From JAAYCB01 sp012744395 (GTDB taxonomy: Bacteria; Planctomycetota; Planctomycetia; Pirellulales; Thermoguttaceae), in assembly GCA_028703175.1 (NCBI GenBank), contig JAQVNJ010000008.1, positions 23,529-87,528 on the forward strand: a stretch of 64,000 nt of DNA, read 5' to 3'. The position numbers were made by a program, and so were the translations under genes. This document shows, piece after piece, positions 32,458 to 40,985 of this stretch (its first letter is position 1; the number at the start of each line of letters is the position of its first letter). Under the pieces are notes generated by a model. It searched no databases and was not told the DNA's origin. It saw nothing but the letters and a program-made list of their open reading frames with translations.

Positions 32458-33207
32458 TCATGGTTGTTCCCCCTTCAGCTTCTCGGCGAAGACCCTCTCG
32501 AACTTCTCCATCTTCGGCGCGATGACCAGCCGGCAATAGCCTTGGCTCGGGTTCTCGCGGTAGTAATTCTGATGATAATCTTCGGCCTCGTAGAAAACCG
32601 TCAAGGGGGCGATTTCGGTAACGATCGGCGCCGGGAACGCCCCCGAGGCGTCGAGTCGCGCTTTGTACTGCTGGGCGAGTTTCTCCTGCTCTTCGCAGTG
32701 GTAGAAGATCGCGGAGCGATACTGGGTCCCCACGTCGTTTCCCTGGCGGTTGAGCGTGGTCGGGTCGTGGGTCTTCCAGAAGACCTCGAGCAGCTCTGCG
32801 TAGCAGATCTGCCGCGGATCGTAGGTGATCTGGCAGACCTCGGCGTGTCCGGTTGTGCCGGTGCAGACCTGCTCGTAGGTGGGGCTTGCGACCTTGCCGC
32901 CGGCATACCCCGAGGCGACGGACTCGACGCCCTTTAAGCGTTGAAAAACGGCCTCGACGCACCAGAAGCAGCCGGCGGCAAACGTGGCGGTCTCCAGGTT
33001 GCCCGCGCCGGCGGGTTGTGCCTCGCGCGGCCGCGCGGCCGGTTCGGCCTTGGCGGTTTGCCTGATGGTTTCGTTCATCGGCTGTTGCTCCGGGCTGGGT
33101 CGGTCGGTGCGCGAGCATCCGGCGGCCACCAGCAAGAGGCACGCGGCAGCCAGCAGGGCTCGTCGACAAGCGCTCGACCTGGGCGGCGTTGGGCGTGCAA
33201 CTCTCAT
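32458..33207 (-). CDS. msrA: Peptide methionine-(S)-S-oxide reductase, lipoprotein form
   Basis: A 249-residue MsrA repairing oxidised methionine. The N-terminus is a lipoprotein signal: hydrophobic segment ending LLVAAGC (lipobox, Cys at about residue 31), so the enzyme should be anchored outside the cytoplasm. The catalytic motif AAGCFWCVEAVFQRLKGV starts at about residue 77, and the resolving cysteine is in SQGYCRLVIAPK near the C-terminus. About 45 Pro/Ala-rich linker residues separate anchor and enzyme. Confidence 0.96.
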   Translation of the reverse strand: MRVARPTPPRSSACRRALLAAACLLLVAAGCSRTDRPSPEQQPMNETIRQTAKAEPAARPREAQPAGAGNLETATFAAGCFWCVEAVFQRLKGVESVASGYAGGKVASPTYEQVCTGTTGHAEVCQITYDPRQICYAELLEVFWKTHDPTTLNRQGNDVGTQYRSAIFYHCEEQEKLAQQYKARLDASGAFPAPIVTEIAPLTVFYEAEDYHQNYYRENPSQGYCRLVIAPKMEKFERVFAEKLKGEQP

Positions 33208-33417
33208 AAGGGATCACTCGACGTTGGACTTGCCTGCCGTTCGGACGCGCCGTGATGCAGCGAACCGCCCGCGCGGCGATGTCCTTACCATCATTGTCCC
33301 TTATTGTCCGCGTCCGAGCCGTTTTCGGCCACTGGTCTGACGGGGGGGTCGCCAACCGAGCCAACCTGGCTGCGGCGACCCGCGAAAACAGCGGCTCGCA
33401 TACATCTCTTCCTCTGC

Positions 33418-33423
33418 TAGAAT
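33418..33423 (+). promoter_or_regulatory. Possible extended -10 (TGCTAGAAT)
   Basis: TAGAAT preceded by TGC, in an AT-rich patch 40 bases before the nucleotidyltransferase-like gene. No good -35 at 17 bases. Confidence 0.3.
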
Positions 33424-33462
33424 AAATATAGTGAATTGGCTATCTCAGAAGTTTCGACGGAG

Positions 33463-33903
33463 ATGCAGAATCCGGCAATCCCGCGATTTCGCAGCGATGG
33501 CTACTTGCCTGAAGGTTTGTACCTTGCTTCGCTAGCTGAAGTCACCTTTCGATTCGGAGCATCAAGTCGCCGACGACGCCGATTGACCCTTCGACTTCGG
33601 CGCTGGGTTGAGTCGGCGCGACAGGTCGGTGCACAGCGTCTCTTGGCGGATGGCAGTTTCGTTACTGCGAAGCAGGAGCCGAACGACATTGATGCCGTTA
33701 TCCTTCTTCCAAGCGACTTTGAACAACAGATCGAGGAAGGAGTCGAGTCGGCATTGGAGCTCGAAGAAATGCTCCTCACGCGTCAGCCGGAAGAGATATT
33801 TGCTGCTGAGGACGAAACAGGCTGGACCGACTGGGTTGACGTCTTCAGTCGCATGCGGGAGGCCGATCGACGGCGCAAAGGGCTTGTGGAGATCGAAATA
33901 TGA
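33463..33903 (+). CDS. DUF6932-like nucleotidyltransferase-fold protein
   Basis: A 146-residue protein. Residues 61-80 read LADGSFVTAKQEPNDIDAVI: the G-S...D-x-D pattern (GS at 64-65, Asp75 and Asp77) is the signature of the minimal nucleotidyltransferase fold. The start-region pattern (proline-rich, GYLPEGLY) and DGSFVTAK match my memory of the DUF6932 family. ATG 33463 is chosen; a TTG at 33436 is also in frame. The stop overlaps the next gene's ATG by four bases (ATGA), so the two are translationally coupled. GC content is visibly lower than the surroundings, suggesting transfer. A toxin-like role is inference from the arrangement only. Confidence 0.75.
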   Translation: MQNPAIPRFRSDGYLPEGLYLASLAEVTFRFGASSRRRRRLTLRLRRWVESARQVGAQRLLADGSFVTAKQEPNDIDAVILLPSDFEQQIEEGVESALELEEMLLTRQPEEIFAAEDETGWTDWVDVFSRMREADRRRKGLVEIEI

Positions 33904-34103
33904 TCGCGAACGTCACCGAATACCAACGAGCGCAAGAGGAAATCCGATCGCTCGAACAGCGATTGGACCGGTTGCAGCAGACTCACCCAATCGGCTCGAA
34001 AGGTTTCACCAAGGCGGGCATCCGCAAAATGATTGCCCGGCTGCATGAGGAATTGGCCGTCTACGAAGGCAGCGAAGAAGCCCGCCGGCCCGAGTCGAGC
34101 TGA
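33900..34103 (+). CDS. Short coiled-coil protein coupled to the nucleotidyltransferase-like gene
   Basis: A 67-residue protein beginning MIANVTEYQRAQEEIRSLEQ, with a heptad-like helix (residues 6-28) and a second helix (KAGIRKMIARLHEELAVYEG). It resembles the N-terminal dimerisation helices of HigA-type antitoxins but lacks their HTH. Its ATG overlaps the upstream stop. Plausible antitoxin or regulator of its partner; not proven. Confidence 0.7.
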   Translation: MIANVTEYQRAQEEIRSLEQRLDRLQQTHPIGSKGFTKAGIRKMIARLHEELAVYEGSEEARRPESS

Positions 34104-34162
34104 CAGAATCCACACCCCGGCGCACTTCGGGCAGCGCCGGGCGGACCGGCGTGCCTGCCCCT

Positions 34163-35620
34163 CTACCGCTGCGGCGAGTTGTAGACCTCGATCGTCGAAA
34201 TCGTCGGCGGGGCCAGGCACTTGACCAGTCTGACGCGAACGGCGTCGGCCGCCACGCGCTCCGTCCGCAGAATCCGCCGCGGGCCGATCGTGAATCCCTC
34301 GGCGATTTTTTTCCACTCGCCGCCGCTTCGGGCGTCGATCTCGAACCCCTCCACGCGCTGCCCCAGGGGGATGAACTCCTCGATGCGGATGTTGTCAAAC
34401 GTGGCCGGCCCGCCCAAGTCGATCTCAAGCACCGCTCGCCGCGCTCCGTCGGCGGCCGCCCAATACGTCTTACGGTCGCCGTCGGTCAAGTTCGCCGCGG
34501 CGAAGTCCGCCGGATCGTCCCAGGTGGTGTCGGCCTTGGCCGGCTTGCCCTTGGCGAGGTCCGTGGCGAAGGTCTGCTGGATGTAGTCGCCAAGTTCCTG
34601 GAGCCGCTTGGTGTCGATCTCGTGGAACAGGCCCCGGCGGTCCGGCGGGACGTTCAACAGCAGGTTGCAGCCGCGGCCGACGCTCGCGTAGTAGATCTCC
34701 AGCAACTCGTCGAGCGTCTTGACCTTGTCGTTCTGCGACTCGTGCCAGAACCAGCCCGGCCGGATCGAGACGTCCACTTCCGCCGGCACCCAGTCGGTTC
34801 CGCCCCGGTCGCCGTGCCAGAGCGAGGCCTGCTCGGAGACGCCGGGCCACCGCCCCTGGCGATTGAACGTGCACCAGTTGGGATCGTAGCCCAGCCCGCG
34901 TTCGTTGCCGACCCAGCGGATGTCCGGACCGCCGTCGCTGAAGCGGATGCAGCCGGGCTGGAGGTCGCGGACCAGCTTCCAGGTCGGAATCCAATCGTAA
35001 TAGGTCTTGTTGTCGATCCGCCGCGTCTCGTTCGCGCCGCCGTAGTAGCCGGAGCCGCCGTTGGCCCCATCGTACCAGGTCTCGAAGATCGGCCCATAGC
35101 GGGTCAACAGCTCGCGCCACTGGTTGCGGTAATCGTCGATGTAGGCGGGCCGCCCGTACTCGGCGTGGTTGCGGTCCCAGGGCGAGAGGTAAAGCCCCAG
35201 CAGCAGCCCGTGCTTCTTGCAGGCGGCCGCAAGCTCGCCGACCAGGTCGCCCTTGCCGCCCTTCCAGGGCGACGCCTTGACCGAGTGCTGCGTGTACTTG
35301 CTCGGCCAGAGGCAGAAGCCGTCGTGGTGCTTGGCCGTGAGGATCAATCCCTTCATGCCCGAGCCGGCCGCCACGCGGGCCCACTGCTCCGGATCGCAGG
35401 CGCTCGGGTCGAACAGTCCGGGCGACTCGTCCCCGCCGCCCCACTCCCGATCAGTGAACGTGTTGATCGTGAAATGGATGAACCCGTAATACTCCAGCTC
35501 GTGCCAGCGGAGATGGGGCTCGCTGGGCACGGCGCCGAAGGGCTGCGGCGGCGCGGCGGCCGCGAACGGGGCCATGTACAAGAACAAGGCGAATACGCCG
35601 GCGGTGGTGCGGAGCGTCAT
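34163..35620 (-). CDS. Exported alpha-L-fucosidase (GH29) with F5/8-type C domain
   Basis: A 485-residue enzyme expected to release alpha-linked L-fucose from glycans. Signal peptide MTLRTTAGVFALFLYMAPFA with cleavage near AAAAPP. The GH29 barrel shows GLILTAKHHDGFCLWPSKYT and the nucleophile region FETWYDGANG (Asp). From about residue 345 a beta-sandwich resembling a discoidin/F5-8C carbohydrate-binding domain follows (AVLEIDLGGPATFDNIRIEE). ATG 35620 is preferred to longer forms because it begins the signal peptide. A TATACT -10-like element lies at about 35664-35669. Confidence 0.92.
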   Translation of the reverse strand: MTLRTTAGVFALFLYMAPFAAAAPPQPFGAVPSEPHLRWHELEYYGFIHFTINTFTDREWGGGDESPGLFDPSACDPEQWARVAAGSGMKGLILTAKHHDGFCLWPSKYTQHSVKASPWKGGKGDLVGELAAACKKHGLLLGLYLSPWDRNHAEYGRPAYIDDYRNQWRELLTRYGPIFETWYDGANGGSGYYGGANETRRIDNKTYYDWIPTWKLVRDLQPGCIRFSDGGPDIRWVGNERGLGYDPNWCTFNRQGRWPGVSEQASLWHGDRGGTDWVPAEVDVSIRPGWFWHESQNDKVKTLDELLEIYYASVGRGCNLLLNVPPDRRGLFHEIDTKRLQELGDYIQQTFATDLAKGKPAKADTTWDDPADFAAANLTDGDRKTYWAAADGARRAVLEIDLGGPATFDNIRIEEFIPLGQRVEGFEIDARSGGEWKKIAEGFTIGPRRILRTERVAADAVRVRLVKCLAPPTISTIEVYNSPQR

Positions 35621-36060
35621 GGCTTGTGATGTCCTGATCCGGGTGGAGAAAACCTGCCGATCCAGTATACGCGACGCCGCCGGCCGACGCCACGCGAGGA
35701 AGCAGGGTTCACTTGCCGCCCTTCCCATCCTGATGCACCAGCGCGCCGGATCGCCAATGCCAATCCGCGACGCGCCCGCGACCGGCAACAAGGGACTGGC
35801 CGGCTGGAACGCGGCCAGCGGTTGTGCTAGCATGAAAATCGCTGTTGCGTCTCTGAACGTGCCCGGCGGGATCCCGCCTCCGGAATACCGGGCAGAAGGC
35901 CTAGATGCCCGGGTGCGAACCGCTCGAAACAGCGGCCGGACGATCCGGGGGCCGGCGTTCACGTCATGATCGGGGCAGCTTGACTGGGGGGTCTGTCGTC
36001 ACGATCAGGTTTCGCGGCTCGTGCGGTTCCAATCCGGGGTTCTTCAAGAGGAGTCGAGTC

Positions 36061-38475
36061 ATGGCTCGCTACGCAGGCATCAGCGCGTTTCTGGTGGTCT
36101 TTACGACCGCGGTCAGTGGCCTGGGATTTCCGTTGGGCTTGCCGCCGGCGCCGGAGGAGCCGGCCATGGCGGCCGTCGCTCCGCCCGATTGCCTGGCGTA
36201 CGTCGCCCTCGCCGGCAGCGGCACGCCGGACGCCAACAGCCCGAATCGGACCGAGCAGCTTCTGGCCGAGCCGGAAGTGCGGAAATTCCTGGCCGCGATC
36301 GGGCCGATCATCAAGACCGCGGTTCACTCCGCGGCTGAAAAGAAACAGGCTGGCAGTGGCGAGGCCGCCGCGGAATTGCTCGATCTGGGCATGGAGTTGC
36401 TCAGCCGGCCGGCCGCGGCGTTTTTGAGCAAGATGGAGTTTTCCTCCGGCGGCGGTCCGCCGGCGTTGGCCGGTGGGCTGATCATCAGTCTCGGCGACGG
36501 CGCCCAGAAGACCTGGAATCGGATCGTCAAGCAACAGGAGAAGCTCGGTCCGGCAGTGGAAACCGTCAAGATCGGCGAACGGACCTGGTATCGCGCGCAG
36601 CCGGCCGGCGATGCCCCCGAGCTGACCTGGGGGCTTCACGGCAAGTACCTGCTGGTCGGCATGGGCGCCGGCCAGGTCGAGGGGATGCTGGCGCGAATCG
36701 GCCAGCAGCCGCCCGCCTGGCTTTCGGCCGTCCGCAACCGGTTGGCCATCGCCCGCCCGGCGATGCTGGCCTTTGTCAACGTCCGGTCGCTCGTTGCCAG
36801 TGCCTCCGAACAGGGCGGCCCGCAGGCCGCGCCCGTTCTGAAAGCCCTGGGGCTGGGCAACCTGACAGCGCTGGCGATCAGCAGCGGGCTGGACGCCGAC
36901 GGCTACGTGAGCAAGACGCTGCTGGGCGTTCATGGCGAAGCGGAGGGGATCGTGAGCGTGCTGAAGCAGGCGCCGCTTGCCGCCGCGGACCTGGCCCCGC
37001 TCCCGAAGGACGCCCTCATGGCCGCTGCGTTTCGCCTGGACCTGGCCGCAGCCTGGCAGAAGGGGCTGGCGATCGCCTCGGCGATCGATCCGCAGGAGAC
37101 CGAACAGTTCCAGCAACGGTTGGGGGCGGCGGAAGCCCGGATCGGACTGAAGATTGGAGACGACATCCTCCAGCCGTTCGGCGATGTGTGGTGTTTTTCG
37201 GCGGCGCCGGCTGGCGGGGCATCGCCCCTGCCGCAGGTCCTTGCCGTGGTCCAGGTCCGCGACTCGAAACGCCTCGCGGCGACCCAGGAGAAGCTCGTCG
37301 CCCTGGCCGCGGCCGCCAAGAAAGACGCGTCGCCCGATGCGCCGATCCCGATGATCACGCGCTCGCAACTAGCCGGACGCGAAGTCTTCAGCCTGCAATT
37401 TGCCCAGCCGGTCCCGGTGATGCCATCGTGGTGCCTGACAGAGAAGGAACTGGCGGTTGCGCTCAGCCCGCAAGCGATCCAGGCCTGGCTTGGCCGCGGC
37501 AGCGGCTCGGAGTCTTTGGCCGCGCTGCCCGCCGTGGCGGCCCAGCTTCAGAGCGGCACGCCTCCGTTCGGCCTCGTCTACCAGGACAGCCCGGCGATGG
37601 TGCGGGCGGCCTATCCGATGATCCAGATGTACCTGACGATGTTTTCCGGGCCGCTTCGCCAGCAGGGCATCCAGCTCGATCCGACGATCCTCCCCTCGGT
37701 CGATTCGATCATCAAGCACATCCGCCCCGCCGTCACGGCGATCGGCTGGAACAACATCGGACTACAGACCTCCAGTTCCCAGACGTTCCCCGGCGAGACG
37801 ATGTTGAATCCTTCGAACGGCGGCCTGATCGTCGCGCTGCTGCTGCCGGCGGTGCAATCCGCCCGCGAGGCGGCCCGCCGCGCGCAGTCATTGAACAATC
37901 TCAAGCAGATTGGCGTGGCATTGCATCTTTACCACGATGCAAACACGACCTTGCCGCCCGCCTTCACGACCGGCAAGGACGGCCGCCCGGGGCTGAGCTG
38001 GCGCGTGCTGATTCTGCCCTACCTCGATGAGCAGGAGTTGTTCAAGCAGTTCCGCCTCGATGAGCCTTGGGACAGCGCGCACAACAAGCCGCTGGCGGCG
38101 AGGATTCCAAAGGTCTACGTCTCGCCCAACTACGCCGGGCCGGCCGGCAAGACGATCTACCTCGGGATCGGCGGCGAGCGGGGCGTCTTGGGCGGCAAGG
38201 ATGGCCTGCCGCTGGCGAAGATCAAGGACGGCGTGTCCAATACGATCGCGGTTGTCGAGGGGAACAACGCGTCGGCGGTCGAGTGGACGAGACCTGAGGT
38301 GTTTGTGCCCGACGACGCCTCTCCGGCAGAGGGCTTGAAGGGCTTGCGTCCCGGTGGGTCCAACGTCCTGATGTGCGACGGCTCGGTGCAGTTCATGTCC
38401 GAGAAGATTCCTCCGCAGACGCTCAAGGCGATGTGCACGCGGGACGGCGGCGAGCCCGTAGGCAACGACCGATAA
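36061..38475 (+). CDS. Large protein with C-terminal DUF1559 domain
   Basis: An 804-residue protein with an N-terminal signal sequence (ISAFLVVFTTAVSGLGFPLG). Residues about 35-570 are an Ala/Leu-rich region resembling DUF3352-like exported domains. From about residue 585 the planctomycete-specific DUF1559 follows: LIVALLLPAVQSAREAARRA, LNNLKQIGVALHLYHD, and the C-terminal RPGGSNVLMCDGSVQFMSE. In most members this domain is preceded directly by a type IV pilin-like methylation signal; here the pilin-like hydrophobic helix is internal. ATG 36061 has GAGGAG eight bases upstream. Confidence 0.88.
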   Translation: MARYAGISAFLVVFTTAVSGLGFPLGLPPAPEEPAMAAVAPPDCLAYVALAGSGTPDANSPNRTEQLLAEPEVRKFLAAIGPIIKTAVHSAAEKKQAGSGEAAAELLDLGMELLSRPAAAFLSKMEFSSGGGPPALAGGLIISLGDGAQKTWNRIVKQQEKLGPAVETVKIGERTWYRAQPAGDAPELTWGLHGKYLLVGMGAGQVEGMLARIGQQPPAWLSAVRNRLAIARPAMLAFVNVRSLVASASEQGGPQAAPVLKALGLGNLTALAISSGLDADGYVSKTLLGVHGEAEGIVSVLKQAPLAAADLAPLPKDALMAAAFRLDLAAAWQKGLAIASAIDPQETEQFQQRLGAAEARIGLKIGDDILQPFGDVWCFSAAPAGGASPLPQVLAVVQVRDSKRLAATQEKLVALAAAAKKDASPDAPIPMITRSQLAGREVFSLQFAQPVPVMPSWCLTEKELAVALSPQAIQAWLGRGSGSESLAALPAVAAQLQSGTPPFGLVYQDSPAMVRAAYPMIQMYLTMFSGPLRQQGIQLDPTILPSVDSIIKHIRPAVTAIGWNNIGLQTSSSQTFPGETMLNPSNGGLIVALLLPAVQSAREAARRAQSLNNLKQIGVALHLYHDANTTLPPAFTTGKDGRPGLSWRVLILPYLDEQELFKQFRLDEPWDSAHNKPLAARIPKVYVSPNYAGPAGKTIYLGIGGERGVLGGKDGLPLAKIKDGVSNTIAVVEGNNASAVEWTRPEVFVPDDASPAEGLKGLRPGGSNVLMCDGSVQFMSEKIPPQTLKAMCTRDGGEPVGNDR

Positions 38476-38489
38476 GGACGAGCGCCGGA

Positions 38490-39698
38490 TTATTCATCCG
38501 GTTGCTCGGAATCGGGGCAAGTCGTTGTTGACTCGGACGAGTCATCCGGCCCGGCGCCGGCTGCAAATCGCGCGGCTCCGCCGCCAATCTCCACGTGGGC
38601 GTTCAGCCAATCGATCAACTGCCGCAGGCGGCCGAAATCCCGGCGGTTGAAGTGGAACACGAGGCGGGGCAGATGGGCCAACTCGGGCTCATCGCGTTCG
38701 GCGCTTAAGGGGCCGCGGATGGAAAAGCCGCCCTTGGCCAGAATGCCGGAGAACTCGTCGCCGATCCGCTCGAGCGCGGTTTTATCCGGTGGAGCATTCA
38801 ACCGGAAGACGGTCTTCTCGCGAACGTAGCGCATGCTGTGGTAGATACGGAAGAAGCAGCGGATTTCCGCGACCGCCTCGTCAACCTTGTCGGTGACCTT
38901 CAATAGCGACCGGTCCTGCGCGGCGATCATCCCGCCGCCGAGCAGATGCCGGCTGACGAAATCCATGAACGACCTCCAGTACGTTCCGCCGGGCTGGTCG
39001 AGGAAGACGACCGGCACCATGTCGCGTTTGCCGGTCTGGAGGAGCGTGAGCACTTCGAGACCTTCGTCGAGGGTCCCGAAGCCTCCGGGGAGCAGGCAAA
39101 TGGCGTTGCTTTCTTTGACGAACACGAGCTTGCGGGTGAAGAAGTACTTCATGTGGACCAGCTTCGGGTCGCCGGCGACGACCGGGTTGGTGGCCTGCTC
39201 GAAGGGGAGCAGGATGTTCAGGCCCATCGAGTTCTCCCGCCCGGCGCCCTGGTGGCCGGCCTCCATGATCCCGCCGCCCGCGCCGGTCACGACGAACCAG
39301 CCGCACTCGGCCATCCGGCGGCCGAACTCGAGCGCTTGTTTGAAGCAGGCGTCGCCGGGCGTGGTCCGAGCCGATCCGAACACGGCCACCTTCCGCTTGC
39401 GGCGATAGGGAGCGAAGACCTTGAATGCATAGCGAAGCTCGCGCAGCGTCCGGCTGAGAATTTTCAGGTCGCCGCGGCTCGTATGGCCACGTGCCAGCTT
39501 GTCGGCCGAATCATGGATCGCGGCAATCAAGTCGGCCACGTATCGCCCGGACACCGCCGGCTCTGCTCCGGCGCCCTGCGGCGGCCGCAGCTCATCCGTC
39601 GCGGAATTGGCATCTTCTCGACCATCCGCACCAGCCGATTCCATGGATCCGGCCGGTGATTGGGCAGTCTCCGAATGAGGGTGTTTACGTTTCTTCAC
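38490..39698 (-). CDS. LOG-family protein (TIGR00730), extended
   Basis: About 402 residues. The Rossmann core has VAVFGSARTTPGDACFKQAL and the LOG signature PGGFGTLDE, the motif of cytokinin-nucleotide phosphoribohydrolases, also called lysine decarboxylase-like. Family members cut AMP-type nucleotides into base and ribose phosphate. Both ends are extended: about 60 disordered residues and a helical segment before the core, about 160 residues after it. GTG 39698 (GGGA five bases upstream) is the likely start; ATG 39644 is possible. It diverges from the STAS gene. Confidence 0.85.
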   Translation of the reverse strand: MKKRKHPHSETAQSPAGSMESAGADGREDANSATDELRPPQGAGAEPAVSGRYVADLIAAIHDSADKLARGHTSRGDLKILSRTLRELRYAFKVFAPYRRKRKVAVFGSARTTPGDACFKQALEFGRRMAECGWFVVTGAGGGIMEAGHQGAGRENSMGLNILLPFEQATNPVVAGDPKLVHMKYFFTRKLVFVKESNAICLLPGGFGTLDEGLEVLTLLQTGKRDMVPVVFLDQPGGTYWRSFMDFVSRHLLGGGMIAAQDRSLLKVTDKVDEAVAEIRCFFRIYHSMRYVREKTVFRLNAPPDKTALERIGDEFSGILAKGGFSIRGPLSAERDEPELAHLPRLVFHFNRRDFGRLRQLIDWLNAHVEIGGGAARFAAGAGPDDSSESTTTCPDSEQPDE

Positions 39699-39972
39699 GT
39701 GTGATCCCAAAATGTCCGAACAAATCGCGCAGCGGTTCGCATGGACCGCGTAAACCAGACCCCACGCAAGAGTGGTTCTGGCCGGCCGGATGCTCCCGGG
39801 AGAATTATAACGTCGTCCTTCGCGGGGCCATGGATCGGACGCAGACCCCCCCGCGTGCCTTTGGGGCCGATCATGGGCCGATCGAGCCACATCGTCCGGA
39901 GCGGTCCGAGTCGGCCTCCCGTGCCGGGCGGAGCGCCCCCGCGGCGCTCCGCCGAATCGGAAGACCGTGGTC

Positions 39973-40001
39973 TTGTCAAGGGGAATCGCCCGCGCTAGAC
40001 T
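39973..40001 (+). promoter_or_regulatory. Sigma-70-type promoter for the STAS gene
   Basis: TTGTCA, 17-base spacer, TAGACT. The predicted start of transcription falls only a few bases before ATG 40012, so the transcript would be leaderless or nearly so. Confidence 0.6.
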
Positions 40002-40011
40002 GGATTCCGCC

Positions 40012-40365
40012 ATGACCAGCGTCAGCCACCAGAACGGCATAACAATCGTCGAACTCGAATCGCGATACGATTCGTTGGACGATGCTTCGCTGGGGCAACT
40101 GTCTCAGGTGCTGCTCGAGGCCGCCAGCGGGCCGCAACGGCCGAGACTGCTGCTGGATTTCTCGGCAACGCGGTTCATCGGCTCGACATTCATCGGGCTG
40201 ATGGTCCGCGTCTGGAAACGCATCCGAGACCGGGACGGTCAAATGGGGATTTGCTGCCTGGCGCCGTTCTGCCAAGAGACGCTGGTGATCGCCCGGCTTT
40301 ACGACACTCTCTGGACACCTTACGCAACGCGCGAAGAGGCCCTGGCGGCGATGCGTCGTGCGTGA
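40012..40365 (+). CDS. STAS-domain protein (anti-sigma factor antagonist type)
   Basis: A 117-residue single STAS domain. LLLDFSATRFIGSTFIGLMV aligns with the SpoIIAA segment containing the phosphorylated serine (DLSxVxFMDSSGLG); here Ser or Thr is kept in GST. It should bind a partner anti-sigma kinase or act in signalling, though no such partner gene is near. No Shine-Dalgarno is visible, consistent with a leaderless transcript. Confidence 0.8.
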   Translation: MTSVSHQNGITIVELESRYDSLDDASLGQLSQVLLEAASGPQRPRLLLDFSATRFIGSTFIGLMVRVWKRIRDRDGQMGICCLAPFCQETLVIARLYDTLWTPYATREEALAAMRRA

Positions 40366-40387
40366 ATCCGGCGGCTCGCCCACCCCC

Positions 40388-40636
40388 TCACGCTGAGGGG
40401 CGACGATAGAACTGGTACGCCAAAATGACCTCGTAGAGATCCATCGAGATCGTCATCGGGTCGTTTTCGAAGTCCCGCAACCAGGTCCTTTGCGACTGGA
40501 CAGCGTCGGCCAGAAGCGGCAGGATCTCGCCCAACGGAACGGTCACGGTGCGCCGCGATTCTTCCGACGTGCTGACCGCGATGGAGTTTGCGTCTTCTTC
40601 AGGACCGTGGTAGATACGCAGGGGGATGGAACTCAT
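40388..40636 (-). CDS. Small protein of unknown function, 82 residues
   Basis: Starts MSSIPLRIYHGPEEDANSIA and ends DLYEVILAYQFYRR. Strong Shine-Dalgarno (AGGGAAGAG) before ATG 40636. The text looks genuinely coding, and I have an impression of similar short proteins in planctomycetes, but I know no function. It converges on the STAS gene, with 22 bases between their stops. Confidence 0.6.
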   Translation of the reverse strand: MSSIPLRIYHGPEEDANSIAVSTSEESRRTVTVPLGEILPLLADAVQSQRTWLRDFENDPMTISMDLYEVILAYQFYRRPSA

Positions 40637-40882
40637 GACTCTTCCCTGATTCGTGCCGGACGACGTTCCACAGGACGCGCCGACGGTAACAAGACCGGCG
40701 CTTCCCTTGCTTTCCGCCCTCTTTATCGGCAGTATGCATGGTGAGGTTTCATCGAATTGCTCCAAAGCTCGGAGATTTTCCCAAAATCCTCAACAGCGCG
40801 GTTCTGGCCGCCGTAGCGGTATTTCACAGAACATGGGCAGGTCGGGTTGTCTGGACCTGCTCTGGAGGCCGGACGAAGAACC

Positions 40883-40911
40883 TTGACAACCTCGCACAAG
40901 TGCCATAGAGT
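40883..40911 (+). promoter_or_regulatory. Sigma-70-type promoter for tex
   Basis: Perfect TTGACA, 17-base spacer, TAGAGT; leader of about 70 bases to ATG 40986. Confidence 0.65.
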
Positions 40912-40985
40912 GCGATGACTTGCGGCTCCAACCCGTTTCATGCCCCCTCCGTGCGTCGGCCCAGAGTTGACGCCTGCCAAATGTT

